A DNA stretch of 64,000 bases, taken from contig OZ020267.1 in NCBI GenBank assembly GCA_963971225.1, positions 9,671,574 to 9,735,573 of the forward strand. Direction: 5' to 3'. The DNA is from Melieria omissa (taxonomy: Eukaryota > Arthropoda > Insecta > Diptera > Ulidiidae). A program made the position numbers and the translations under genes. This document shows positions 36,326 through 47,939 of the stretch, one piece after another; the first letter of the stretch is position 1, and each line of letters begins with the position of its first letter. The notes beneath the pieces were generated by a model, which saw only the letters and a program-made list of their open reading frames with translations, was not told the DNA's origin and made no database searches.

Positions 36326-36689
36326 AACATATGAATCGAACCTATCAATGAGAATCAGTTAAAAGTGGTTCAATTCATTGTTTAATCTCATAATCTCAAT
36401 TGCTCATAATTGTTTTAAACATTTTTCGATATCAACATTACGAACTTGGATACGGAAACTCGTCGGTTCCTGTTTAATACCTTAGCTCCGATCAGTTGCT
36501 TGTTGCTTCATTAAACCGTCTTCATACCCTTCTTCACTCCCTTCCTTTTTGTTTTCATATACGAAATTTTTGTATATGAAAAGCGTTGGAACCCTATTCC
36601 GCATTCGATCACTTGCCTTCCCCTCCCTCCCCCCCCCCCACAAAAAGCTCTCATTTTCCGCTGTCCTTCACAAACGCGTGTGCCCATAG

Positions 36690-36984
36690 TTCAGCGCGCG
36701 TACAGTGTCAGTGTGTTATTGTCATTGGATAAACAACAACGAGCGTGTATCCGCATGGCGTGGAATTTCGCTGTACTCGACAGATTTCTGTAGCCGTCTT
36801 CGGAATTTCGTCCGATATGTATGTCAGAGCGGAATTCTAAAAAAAAGAAAAGAAAAAAAAGCTCAGCAAGATACTCGCATAAAAATCACACACAGCTCGA
36901 CCAGCCAATTCCTAGAACATAAACAGTGTTGTGTTGTGCAATCGTTGCCATTATGTGGCTCATTGTTGTTTATTTTGCTGCAAA
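36690..36984 (+). promoter_or_regulatory. Candidate first exon with start codon and perfect splice donor
   Basis: An ATG at 36953 opens a ten-codon hydrophobic peptide (MWLIVVYFAA) that runs into a perfect donor, AAA then GTAAGT at 36985-36990, leaving in phase 2. Upstream, 36690-36720 has an initiator-like 'gtgtcagtgtg', and the ~240 bp before the ATG is free of recognised transposons. It could be an alternative promoter and first exon encoding the start of a signal peptide. There is no evidence of transcription and the match may be fortuitous. Confidence 0.28.
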
Positions 36985-37454
36985 GTAAGTAGTTCATGCA
37001 GCATCACATTCAATACGCCCGACTGCGGTCGCCGACAAGCCGGCAACTTAAGACACTTCATTCATCGGTTCGCTCGGCCAACATGTTTTCAAGTGGTTCT
37101 GCGAATTTCGGTGCACTGTATTTCGAGTGTGTTTGTTTTTTGGACTTTGTGTTGGCCGAATGTTCATATTTGTTTTTATTGAAAGTTCTTATGTTTTCCC
37201 TACAACACCGCAATTGTTGTTTACCACAATTGTAATGCGATGCTCTGTTAAACGTTTACGTATAGTTTGTCAAGTGGCTGTGTTTGTTGCTATGTTGAAT
37301 GCATCGAATTGAAGGAAATGTTCTAAACGGTTTATTAGTTTATAAGTAGTTGTGTGCATTACAATAAGCAACTTTGTTGCTTTAAAAGAGTATTGAACTT
37401 GGTGCAAATTATTGTGTGTAAATCGATCACGTCAAGGACATTGAATTGTCATTC

Positions 37455-37845
37455 ATTGATTGCGAATTGTTGGTAGGAACGAACAGATATGGGCCTTGAC
37501 AATGCATTTTTCAAGGACATTTCAATGAGGTAGAGGTAAAGAGATATTGAAGAAGGCTGCCAATTGTTGCATAGATTTCAAGGAGGATTAGATTAGATCT
37601 GAATGGGGTTAAAGGTACTGAGACCAAAAATTATCTTTTTTGTTTATTAATTGATTGCGAATTGTTGGTAGTAACGAACAGATGGGCCTTAGCAATGCAT
37701 TTTTCAAGGACACTTCAATGAAGTAGAGGTAAAGAGATATTGGAGAAGGCTGCTAATTGTTGCATAGATTTCAATGAAGATTAGATTAGATTTGAATGGG
37801 GTTAATGGTACTGCGAGCAAAAAATATCTATTGTCTTCCAATTGT
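37455..37845. repeat. Tandem duplication, ~205-bp unit, two copies
   Basis: 'tgcgaattgttggtag' occurs at about 37461 and 37666. Both units continue through 'gcatttttcaaggaca', 'gtagaggtaaagagatattg' and 'ttagattagat'. The copies are very similar, so the duplication looks fairly recent. Confidence 0.85.
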
Positions 37846-38016
37846 TGTTGGAGAATATCCATCCCATCGACCAAATGAAGTTTAGTAACTCGTGGAGGTG
37901 CTTAATATTCTCTTTTGAAAGTCAGTATTGGCCCAGGTATTGCCTCCTGTTTTGATATGATTTCAAGGCATCTTCTTTGTAATATTGTCAAATGATTTGA
38001 TGAGTTTAGATGAGTT

Positions 38017-38660
38017 ATATCCTCCATAGTCAAGTTGGTAGCGCGCTGGCTTCTCGTACTAGAAGCCCTAGGTTCGAATCCTAGTTAGGACAGGTGAAAC
38101 GCTCATCGACTTCTATCGCTATCCACCTGAAACATGAGTCAATGGCAAAACCTTCAAGTATAAAGAGTGTTGCATACACATTTCAAAAAGGGGTGAAATA
38201 TGTGGTATCACAATGGGCCTCCCAGTGGCGCATACAGGGAGGGGTTTTGGGGTTAAATATTTTTAATTTAGTACATACATTTAATTTCTAACCTTTTTCA
38301 TTTTTTGAACCAAAGGACTTTAAAATTTGAAGGACACCATTTCGAATATTTTTTTTTAATATTTGCGGTTGTGCAATGATGAAGATATGGGTATCAAATG
38401 AAAGAAAAAATTGTCTCCTTTTAACCAAATTTTCTATTTTGAACTTGAAGGACCAAAATATGTCGGGTAGGGAAAACATACATGTTTTGGATCACAGTCT
38501 GTAAATTTGTACATCTTAATTTTATTCTATTTGAAAGTTATAAAAATGTTATCACAATTCCCCCGTGCCCCCTGAAACAGAAGCCTGCGTGCGCCACTTT
38601 GGCTTCCGAGTGCGTCTCTTACAGATTCAGCCTTACCTATGCTATGTCCTTGTCAAGAGC
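38017..38660 (+). mobile_element. SINE2 copy 3 with nested hAT-like MITE
   Basis: A box TAGTCAAGTTGG at 38027-38038 and B box GGTTCGAATCC at 38071-38081. The body has 'cgacttctatcgctatccac' and 'ggtatcacaatgggcctcc', is broken by the element at 38223-38599, and resumes 'ggcttccgagtgcgtctctt'. Confidence 0.82.
38223..38599. mobile_element. hAT-like MITE, long copy (377 bp)
   Basis: Left end CAGTGGCGCATACAGGGAGG; right end, reverse-complemented, AAGTGGCGCACGCAGGC. The 8-bp flanks gggcctcc / tggcttcc match at 6 of 8 positions, as in hAT target duplications. The interior is AT-rich without a transposase. Confidence 0.75.
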
Positions 38661-38884
38661 CAATGTTATAAATTATCTACTTTTATCTACTTTTTTAGTT
38701 CGATGTTGGACAAAAAGTTTGATCCCTAGATATATGTAGACTGATCTGTAGACTGTAGACCTTGGGGCTTAAGAAGATTAAACACAGCATCGTTTATTTC
38801 TGAGCGCCTATGAAATATCACAACTTTTATCTGTTCAACACTTTTCAAACACCATCTTCCTGCCTACTTTTAGGCTAACGATTA

Positions 38885-39192
38885 CACCGGCCCACAAAAA
38901 AAAAAATGGTCTGTACATTTGACTAGACCCACCTATCCTTATGTATTTCGGTGCGCTGAAACCGAATCCGAGGTCAGTTTTGTCCGTACACCCTCAAAAT
39001 TTTGAGTAAATTGCAAAAAACTGCCATTATTTGCGATTTTTAGCCATTTTTTTGCAGTTTTTTGCAATTTACTCAAAATTTTGAGGGTGTACGGACCAAA
39101 CTGACCTCGGATTCGGTTTCAGCGCACCGAAATACATAAGGATAGGTGGGTCTAGTCAAATGTACAGACCACTTTTTTTTTGTGTGCCGGTG
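38885..39192. mobile_element. Foldback element: near-perfect 308-bp palindrome with TTA flanks
   Basis: The left arm (38885 to about 39020) and right arm (about 39045 to 39192) are reverse complements with few differences, separated by a loop of about 25 bases near 39020-39045. Outer ends are CACCGGCCCACAAAA and its complement, flanked by TTA at 38882-38884 and 39193-39195. It would form a ~140-bp hairpin if transcribed. A Harbinger-like 3-bp TTA duplication is possible; the superfamily is uncertain. Confidence 0.9.
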
Positions 39193-39519
39193 TTATTTTG
39201 CTAACTAATTTCAGCAACTTTAAACTCCACCAACTCTGACATACTTTTAGGACATAAAATCTGTCATTCACTTGGAAATTAATTTTAAATTTATTACAAA
39301 AATTTATGGCAAACTTAAAGTGCATAAGTTTGTATGAAAAAGTTGAAAAAATGCCGCTTGAAAAGTAAGCAACACAATCATAAAGACATTGAGAGAGAGA
39401 GAGACAGTGGACGAGTATATTGCACGACTGTAATTTGCTTTTGAATATTTTATGAGTGTTTTTGTACGCAGTCAAATTTCGACGGCGCATTGCATGCAAC
39501 AGTAAATTGCATTTGCAAT

Positions 39520-39563
<44 letters not shown>

Positions 39564-41230
39564 AAAACACAATAATATAACAACAATAAGAAGCACACAT
39601 ACCTGTCAATTCGCATTGTCCTTTGAGTTCGGTCGGGCTACGGCGGCAGGATATCAGATTGAAGTGCCAGCCACACACATTCCTACATACAAACACACAC
39701 ATACACGAAACTCTAAAATAAAGCCAAACGGTAAAATAAAGCCAAATATGATGTGTGTTATCGAATGTTGCATTGAGTGGGAGTGCGGCTGCGACGACGA
39801 AGAAAAAACAAACGAATAAAACTTTACAATTCAATTTCGAAAAGCGTCCAGCAGCGGCAACGGTGGCGTCAGTGCAATTCAATGCTGCCGCTGCCGCTGC
39901 CGTTGCGCGTTTGTGTTGAGTTAAGCAGATTTGCGAGCGCTTTTGTTTTGCTCAGGCGCCTTTGCTGCTGCGGCCATGGCAACTACAACAACAACAACCA
40001 CAGGTTGACTGCAATTGCACTCGTACTCGCCGCATTGGTGGATCCTTTGCCAACATGGAAAATTGTATTGAATTTATAAATATTTAATTCTATTCAAAAT
40101 GCATGCAATTTCACGGCACAAGTGAAAGAAAAAAAACGCCACACCAGCACAACAACAAAAATGCACAATACAAGTAGTTTGCAGCATGCAACAGACTTTC
40201 AATTCTGCTACTTGTGTGTGTGTGTGTTTTTGTTGCTCCGTCGTCTTTCAGTCTGGCTGCCTGTGTTGCTTCCACTTTCGTTTCAATGCTTTTCGTGCGC
40301 TATTTTTGTGCACATTTGTTTCTGTAAACTTTTCTGCATCGCTGCCATTGTCCGTTGTTGTAGTCGGCGTCATCGGCTCTGGCATTATCCTGCAATAAGC
40401 AAAATACATTTGGTCCTTATTAAACTTGCTCATTGCATATTTGATTTGAAGCGCACTGTGACTGTCTGTCTGTCTGTGCTTCTTAGCCGCCTCCACAGCC
40501 ACTTTCGTTAGCGTTAAGTTATTATATTTTCGTTTTATTCAAGCAGAAAACGTTGACGTGGTTCCTGCTCGCCTTTCGCTCCTTGTTCGATTGGCGAAAT
40601 CCTTTGAAAATTACGCTCGCACACGCCAAGGTATTTCATGATTGAAATTCCGCAAAGTTCGCTCCTCTTCTTCTTGTATTCATTTCTGTGCTTTTGCCAT
40701 TACAACTTGGCTCAAGTTTGTACACTTTTTCAGCTACAATGATGTTTACTTTAATAAGTAAATTTTTCAGGCATATGTTGCTGATGAATTCTTGAAAATT
40801 CTGCTTGTTTACTTGAAATATTTACATAATTAACCCTTTGGCCGCCAACTGTTGCCTGCTGCTTCACAACGACACTTGCGACTTTCGAAACTCAATTAGA
40901 GCGAGTCGAGTCAACTTGTGTTCCTCATTAGCCGCTGACCTCGTCAATCCTTTCGACATGGCCGCAGTGGCAAGTGACGAATGCCAACGAAGGGGTTGCG
41001 CGCTGATTTTTTAATCGCGCTATCATTGCGTGCGCCAACATCATCTGTCAACATTTTTCCCATTTTTCGACACGCTAATTATCGCCCGAACGCCATAGGG
41101 GGTTAGGGTGCGTTCGCACTTAATTAGAAAAGCGTAAAATTTTCAAGTCAATTGGTGAAGCGTGCGGACGCTCGTCAGTTGTAGAGCGTTTTTCTCCTAA
41201 TACAATTTTTTTTGTTTACTAATCGTTGGC
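39193..41230. other. Noncoding stretch with CAA and TG microsatellites
   Basis: A CAA/AAC run spans about 39518-39563 and a TG run lies near 40206-40229. Other open frames follow these biases. Nothing gene-like. Confidence 0.45.
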
Positions 41231-41237
41231 ATCTTAA

Positions 41238-41822
41238 CCCTTTAACGTTGGGATACCGGGTGTAAAGTGCATTTTTCATTATTATCATTATAATTTTTTT
41301 TTTGTGTGTGTATGTTTTCATTACTTGTGCCAACAAATCACCACTTTCATCTAATCATTTGCCCCATGGGCAAATTTTTTTTAAGCTTGATTGATGAATT
41401 TGTGATTTTGATATTTCACTCAGTGCAACAGATGGCACTGAATTTGCATTGGAATATTTTTGTTTTATTTTGTTCTTTTTGGATTTTTCGTATTTTTAGT
41501 TTTTTGCATTTTTTGTATTCCCTTTTTGGCTTTGTTTTTTGATATTCGCTCGCTGAATTTTTGGCTAATGATGTGGATTTTTAATTTGGAAGCATCAAGT
41601 TTAAATCTTCTGCTTCGAAATGCTTTAGTTTTCTTGGAAGCCATCATTAATCTTTGAGTCGGAAGTGCCAGATGTGTGAAATTCCATAAAAAATCGCATA
41701 ATTTCATGAAAGAAAATCATGTGGCTGTGTGTTATTTCGAAAGTGGAGATTAAAAGTTGCTGGACACTTCTTGAAGACGAACTTTGTGGAACTAATTAAG
41801 TGTTTGTTTAGTCATCGAAGGG
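41238..41822. mobile_element. Possible TTAA-flanked element (585 bp)
   Basis: TTAA at 41234-41237 and 41823-41826 enclose ends CCCTTTAACG and (complement) CCCTTCGATG. Only about five bases of inverted repeat are shared, so this is weak. The ends resemble those of piggyBac-type MITEs. Confidence 0.35.
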
Positions 41823-41872
41823 TTAATTTTTTGTCTGTCTTCGAGCAATCTTTTTAATCTTTTCATTGACTT

Positions 41873-42047
41873 GACCTCAAAGACTGTCAGTGAGTCCAGT
41901 ATCCAAGAGGAATTTTAGTATGTTTCCTAAAAATTATTGATGGGGATAGTGCACTGCGACCTAGTAGATCTATTGTGCCCCCTTCTTGGACCTCAAAGAC
42001 TGTCAGTGAGTCCAGTATCCAAGAGGAATTTTAGTATGTTTCCTAAA
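41873..42047. repeat. 59-bp exact direct duplication, offset 116 bp
   Basis: The stretch from 'gacctcaaagactgtcagtg' to 'tatgtttcctaaa' is identical at 41873-41931 and 41989-42047. It lies inside the LINE fossil and is identical despite the decay around it. Confidence 0.95.
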
Positions 42048-43045
42048 CCTCTGGATACCCAGTTTGCACCCGATATGAGATGGTCTCCCAGGTGCTTCTT
42101 TCTCTTATGCATGAGTACAGAGCATTTTCCTAGTATATGTATTGCAGTCTCGTTTTCCTGCAAGCAGATCTGCAATACTCGTTTTCACGGATTCCTGGTT
42201 TAGTTAGATCATAGTTCAATCCACAATGCCTTGTAAGCATTTCCGTGATAATCCTAAGATTATTTTTTTGATAAGGTCTTACATTCCTCTAATCGTTTTC
42301 TATTATAGGATCCGATAACCAGCTTCGAATGCTCTAGACCTGGTTGATTTTCCCAGTATTGATTCCTTCTAGTTGTCTCGTCCTTTCTCAATAGGATGGA
42401 GGAAGCTCCTTTTCCCAACCCACAAAAAGGTTCTGGGCCGACAAAGGGTGTGGAAGCTCCCCTACTTGCCTTTTCGTCAGCCCGTTCGTTCCCTTCAATG
42501 CCCGTGTGGCCCGGAACCCAAGGTACCCAGACCTTGTTGTAACGGCCAAGTTCATTCAGCTTCTCAAGGCACTCCAATACCAGTTTCGAGGACAACTGGT
42601 AGGATCTAAGAGCCTTGATTGCCGCTTGGTTATTAGAAAGGATGGTAATCTTCTGGTTCCGGTTTCAATGGCGTATATTTCCGAAGATAGTGGTGTACTT
42701 TCCCGTAGGTTCTGAGTATCTTATCCTCGGCCCATAAACTCTTATCCCGGTGCCTTACTCCGTTAAGGAGCCATCTGTGTACCCGGATATCATGTGCTGG
42801 TCCATCGGATATGTTTCCGATAAACCTACCCATTTCCTTTTGTTACTAAGTTCAGTTTTGAACCGTTTGACAAAGCTGAACTTCGGTGAGATTGTGTCCC
42901 TCGGTATTGCAATTTCGGGATGCTGATGCGTGAGAGTATCAATCCTCTTACGACTCAGGAATCCCTCAGCCCCCATATTAACATCAGTCATCCGTATTTT
43001 TCTAAGAATTGAAAGAAAAGTACAGAATAGAGAACCAATCTCCAC
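41873..43045 (-). pseudogene. Fossil LINE with RNase H and C-terminal Cys motif
   Basis: Minus strand. About 43045-42755 encodes the segment before and at the start of RNase H, ending SGYTDGSLTE. About 42595-42260 encodes VWVPWVPGHTGIEGNERADE with the last catalytic Asp intact, then GASTPFVGPEPFCGLGKG. About 42175-41993 encodes the Cys knuckle remnant (QICLQENETAIHILGKCSVL). A 59-bp stretch of the C-terminus is present twice (41873-41931 and 41989-42047). Frameshifts separate the parts. Same general R1/LOA-like type as the copy at 33.7-34.6 kb, with a shared 3' scrap 'acctagtag'. Confidence 0.85.
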
Positions 43046-43165
43046 AAAAGTTGTATGATTACTTAAATCAAAGACATGCTAATTATTTTTCTAAGGATTT
43101 GTAAAGAGTCTTAAGTGTCTAAGAAAGTCATATTAAAACATTGGTCGTTTTTAATGACATCGTTG

Positions 43166-43303
43166 CAGTGGAGGAAGGTTCTGAGGTTCAAACCCCCCCA
43201 AGTACAAAAATTGCTGGTGTAAAATATGATTTCAAATGGAATCGGGTTCAAAAGTTGTACACAAAACTCGCGCCCCCAAAATGAATTCTAGTGTGCGTCA
43301 CTG
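43166..43303. mobile_element. hAT-like MITE, short copy 2
   Basis: Starts CAGTGGAGGAAGGTTCTGAG and ends GTGTGCGTCACTG. The 8-bp flanks catcgttg / aatcgtta match at 6 of 8. The interior is closely similar to 11249-11389. Confidence 0.68.
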
Positions 43304-43559
43304 AATCGTTATATAACTTTTTCTGACTTGAAGACATTTAAATTGAATAAAACAGTACAACAATGGAAACTAATCTTAACAAAAGTGGAGCTTTCAGTTA
43401 ATTCAGAGACTTGTCATTAAATTTTCAAAGGATTTCAAAGCAGTTTTGTGTCCAAGAAGTTTCTTAAAAAACATTATTTCAGCATATTACCGTCAGTGTT
43501 ATGGAGGTTGTCTGCTTAAGACAGTCTGTAGCAATTAGCTGTTTCCAAAGAAAAAATTT

Positions 43560-44235
43560 ACATAATTTAATTTGGGTTCAAGTTTATGTTCATTTTCATT
43601 CCATTTTTCGGTCAATTTTTAATGGAATAGAATTTTGGAATCACGCAAACACTGCATTCTAAAAATGTTATCAATAAATAGAAATGTTGCTGTTGTTGTT
43701 TAAAAATAATAAAAATTAATTAAAAAATAAATATAGTTTAATTTGGGTTCAAGTTTCGGTCCATTTTTCTCTTCATTTTCATTCCATTTTTCGGTCCATT
43801 TTTGGAATAAATGTTTGGAATCACACACAAATTGCATTCTAAAAATGTCACCAATAAACAAAAATGTTGCTGTTGTTGTTTAAAACAAAATAAAAATTCA
43901 TTTAAAGGAAAAATTTCATTGAATTTCGGTCCATTTTCATTCTATTTTTCGGTTCATTTTCATTCCAGTTTTCGGTCCATTTTTGATGGAATAAAATTTT
44001 GGAATCACACAATCATTGCATTTTGAATATATAATCAATAAATAAAAATGTTGCTATTGTTGTTTAAAAACAATTAAAATTAATTAAAAAAAAAAAATTT
44101 AATTTAATTTGAGTTCAAGTTTCGGTCCATTTTCATTCAATTTTTCGGTCCATTTTTGATGGAATCGAATTTCGAAATCACACAAACATTGCAGTCTAAA
44201 AATGTCATCAATAAACTGTTGTTGTTGTTTTCTAA
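43560..44235. repeat. Tandem array, ~180-bp unit, about four copies
   Basis: The marker 'gttgctgttgttgtttaaa' occurs at 43686 and 43866 and in altered form at 44050 and about 44217. Units share 'tttgggttcaagttt', 'ttttcggtccattttt' and 'ggaatcacacaa'. Confidence 0.88.
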
Positions 44236-46889
44236 AAACAAAAATATACTAAATAAACCACATTGCATTGGCCTCTCTCTCCCTCTCTCTTTGACCCTCT
44301 CTTTTTCCTCTTTTTGATCATCTTCACTGCAGAAAAATGAACTTCGCTCCATAATTTTTATCAGAGTGCGGCGCTATGTGCTCTGAATGCGCAACCACAA
44401 TTGCCAAAGGATGCTGAAGTGGCACTTGAGATTGACTGCATCCCGCACCCCGCACACAGCACCGCGTGACCTCGCACATTTCCAAAAGCCTCGGAGTGGA
44501 GCACGCGCGCTACAAATAAAAACGCTGAAATGGCTTAAAATGGCTGCATTGTGCGCCGAGTGCTGCTCATGCAAAAGTGACTGACTGTATGTCTGTTGGT
44601 CTGACTGACTGACTGCGTGCGCGCTAATGTGGCACTTGGCCCCCGCCGCAAAAGTTTAGATTAAACTTTTTTGCAGCGCTCGGGGATGTGTCATTTTTCT
44701 CTGCAAATATTGCTGCTGATTTTGTTGGTTTCTTTTCTTTTTTTTAAGTTTGGTTGCTGCGAAATTTTTGGCTGACATTCGTTGCATTGTCACGGCGCCG
44801 CTGTTGGCTGAGTGACATTTTTGCATGCTGCTTGATTTAAGTTGCCATTGTTCGGCGGTGGTGTTGATGATGTTGCTGCCGCTGTCGCTCTGTGTTGCGC
44901 TGCGTCTGCGACATTTTCTATTTTTCATTTTGTAATTTTTTTTTGTGTTTCGCGCAAAAAAGTGTGTGTCCCAAGCAGACAGCCGCAGCGCATCGAAAAT
45001 GTGCACAAATTAAATTTATCTCGCAGTGAGTTTTTTTCAACGTTTTTGCCTTTTTTTCCCTGTTCACTGATAATTTTTTTCACTTTGCTTATTGCTGGTG
45101 GCTGGTGGACGTTTGATTCGTATCTCGGCTCATATTCATAATGTTCGTCGTTGTCACGTTTTGCGCGTGCAACAACTTCATATTGTCGCTGCTGGTGCAC
45201 GTTTTTTGTTTTTTTGCCGCCGTTGCGCTGTGGGTCAGGTGTGTAGGTGGGCAGCGTTTTCGTTTCGTTGATGCGGGCGTTGAAGTTATTGCTGCCGCCT
45301 TGTTGCAACATTTTGCATGTTGTCTGCATATCAGTCAGTTGTGTTGTCGCTGTGCTGTTGCACAGACACCACATGACATTCATTGTTGTTGTGTCGTCGC
45401 CACCGTCGCCGCCGCCAACAGCGTCCAGAGACATCACATCCATCGTTGTTGCCAACACCGTTGCTGTCGTTGCAGCGTGTGCCGCATTTTGTTGCTACAG
45501 CTGCATTTGATGTTTTTTTTGCTATTGTTGCAGCTGTCATCATTTGTGATGTGTTGCTGGCTGCTGGCTGGTGACGTTCGTCATCTGCACTATTTGGCGG
45601 CGTACCTTTTTGTCGCGTCACTTGGCGTGTTGTTGTGATTTTTGTTATCATTGCAGCTCAGGCCGTTGCCAGCTTTGCTTTAGCTGCCAGCAATGTTCTG
45701 TGTTGTTGCTGCTGCCAACTGGCAAATGCTGCTGGTTCTTCTCGTTTATGTCGCTCAAACTTTTTATTGTTGTTATCTGTTATTTCACTTGATAATTCAA
45801 GTTCATTGCAGACGGTCTGAGGCGGACTTTAAGTTGTGGTTTTTCGAAAAATTCTGGCAAAAGCAAGAGAATTTACAATTTCTATAAATTTGTTGTTATT
45901 TTAAGATTTTTGTATTTTGTATTTTCCAGCAAACTCTACCTGACTTTACCTTTACCCATTCTTCACTGCCTCAAGCCCTTTGAATCACCTCACGCACCAC
46001 TATCCATAAACATTCATTCTCGTTCAGCCACGCCGAGTCCCTGTGCCAGTCTCGCGCTGGCGCAATTGTGCCAGTGTCTACGTTTTAAATTAAATTACAA
46101 CAGCCGATTGCTTGTCCCAGACAGCGAAAGGACGCCGTGCAGCATGTCTGCCGCTCGCTCCTTTTGCCGCCACTCCCACGTCACTTCTGATTAGGGCCAA
46201 GCCCTCCACGCCAGCTCCCTCTATTTTCTATGCGCCGCCGTTTCATTGGCCTTTTATGAATTTCGCTTTTCTGGTCGGCGAAATGCGATTACAAATTAAA
46301 TTTTGTGTTTGCAAATTTCGCGGTGTTCTCAACGCAACGATGGATTGCTCCTTTGCGGAGCACTTAAAATTGCTGTTTTTTGTGTGATTGGGTAGAGAGG
46401 CAGAAGGAGCGACAGTTGCAGACTGTTGACCTTTACTGCTGCTACTAAATATTTGATGATTCCTTTAAGGTGTTTGAGGGACTGGCTAAGCCATTTTGAA
46501 GACATTAAATTTGTACAAATATTAATAAATATTAAATGTCAAAATATTTCTTTAATTATAAATGTATTTTTAATTAAAACATTTTTTCTAAGAGTTGAAA
46601 TGAAAATTGTTGTCAAAGTAGATCGTAAATGCATAATAATTGCAGATTTTTTCAGTAATTTGAGTACATTGCCTTTCAGACTAAGTTAACATGAAAAAAT
46701 ATCTTCAAATTTATTGATTGATGCAATTTTGGAAATTGAGAGATCTTAACTACGAGAATCAGAAATCTTCTTAGGTTCTGAAAGAACTCTCTCACAATAG
46801 GAGCGTTCACGGTATAATTAGATCTACAGGGACAAATGACGAATACGTCGTTAGTAGTCGTCGTTGATGGGTGACCCAAGAAAGAATGG
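44236..46889. other. Noncoding stretch, moderately GC-rich 44.4-46.3 kb
   Basis: Several overlapping open frames exist on both strands (for example 45141-45638 plus and 45458-44925 minus). None has a domain; they reflect GTT/TGC-rich composition. It could hold regulatory DNA, but nothing specific was identified. Confidence 0.4.
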
Positions 46890-46891
46890 TA

Positions 46892-47645
46892 TCAGGTGTA
46901 CAACTTTGCTTCCGCCGTTTTTTTTTCCAAAATTAAAAGCTTTATTGCGAAAAAGTGCTTACAGATGTATTATTCAAAGTATTGTCCGTCGCTAGCGACA
47001 ACTTTCTCCCATCTTTCCGGCAATTTTCGGATCCCGGCTCGAAAAAAGGAGTCCTCTTTTGACGCTATCCATGAAGCAATCAATTTTTCCAATTCTTCGA
47101 AGGATTGAAAATGTTGATCTGCCAGGCCGTGTGCCATCGAACGGAATAGGTGGAAGTCAGAAGGGGCGACATCTGGGGAATACGGCGGGTGGGGCAAGAC
47201 TTCCCATTTCAGCGTTTCCAGGTACTTTTTGACCACTTTTGCGACGTGAGGCCGAGTATTGTCGTGTTGCAGGATGACTCACCATTTTCACTCACCACGA
47301 AATCACCATTTTTAAAACGTTGAAACCACTCCCGACACGTTCTTTCACTCAGAGCAGCATCACCGTAAGTTTCTGAGAGCATTCGATGCGCTTCAGCTGC
47401 ATTTTTTTTTCGAATTGTAACAGAAAAGTAAAACTTCCCGCAAATGGCGAGAATTGGGCACATAAACGGACATTTTCGAGCGTGAATAATACGAAAACAA
47501 GAACAACTGTCACTGAAACGGGGATGACAATTCGTTAGGCACTGTCCACACTCACTTTAAAGGCATTACCATCTATGTATTTCAACCAGCCTCAGCCGGT
47601 ACAGCCACCTATCGGAAAACGGCGGAAGCAAAGTTGTACACCTGA
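46892..47645 (-). mobile_element. Internally deleted mariner element, copy 2
   Basis: A 754-bp minus-strand relative of copy 1. It has the same 30-bp inverted repeats, with TA duplications at 46890-46891 and 47646-47647. The minus strand encodes the same N-terminal part (to FKNGDF) and then, across a junction near 47280, the C-terminal part with HDNARPH, YSPDVAPSDFHLF and an intact end ASDGQYFE. The start codon region differs from copy 1 by a frameshift. The middle third with the first catalytic Asp is again missing, with junction bases close to those of copy 1 (…gatttcg / gtcatcct…). Confidence 0.92.
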
Positions 47646-47823
47646 TAATGTTGTAAGATATGAAGGAGGAGGAGGAATGGCATCAGAAAGCTTTAGAGAA
47701 TGAAGACCATTAAATATTTTTCCAATATCTAAGGATTTTTTCAATATCTAAGTATTTTTTCATTAAGTTTACAGTGGGAGATATAATATGGATTCCAGAC
47801 AAAATACGCATACTTTAGATTTA

Positions 47824-47912
47824 CCGTAGGAACACAATTGGAGCGTATGAGCGTATTTACGTTCGACGTATTGCGTTGTCAAATTAAATTTCATATATTT
47901 CTATGAAAGCGC
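47824..47912. mobile_element. One-ended fragment of the TTA-type MITE
   Basis: Starts after TTA with CCGTAGGAACACAATTGG and matches the right end of the 5330-5763 element (reverse complement) with few mismatches to 'gaaagcgc', then stops abruptly. The other end is absent. Confidence 0.85.
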
Positions 47913-47939
47913 TATCGAGGCCGACTTTCTGAACACAAC

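Noticed and set aside
39518..39563. Poly-Asn coding repeat
   Set aside because: A CAA/AAC microsatellite without a surrounding protein domain.
40831..40850. Another TTAA-CCC element start ('ttaaccctttgg')
   Set aside because: No matching inverted end with TTAA was found within a plausible distance.
45141..45638. 165-codon plus-strand frame rich in Cys, Val and Leu, with an overlapping minus-strand frame
   Set aside because: Overlapping frames on both strands and GTT/TGC-derived repetition indicate compositional bias and not a gene.
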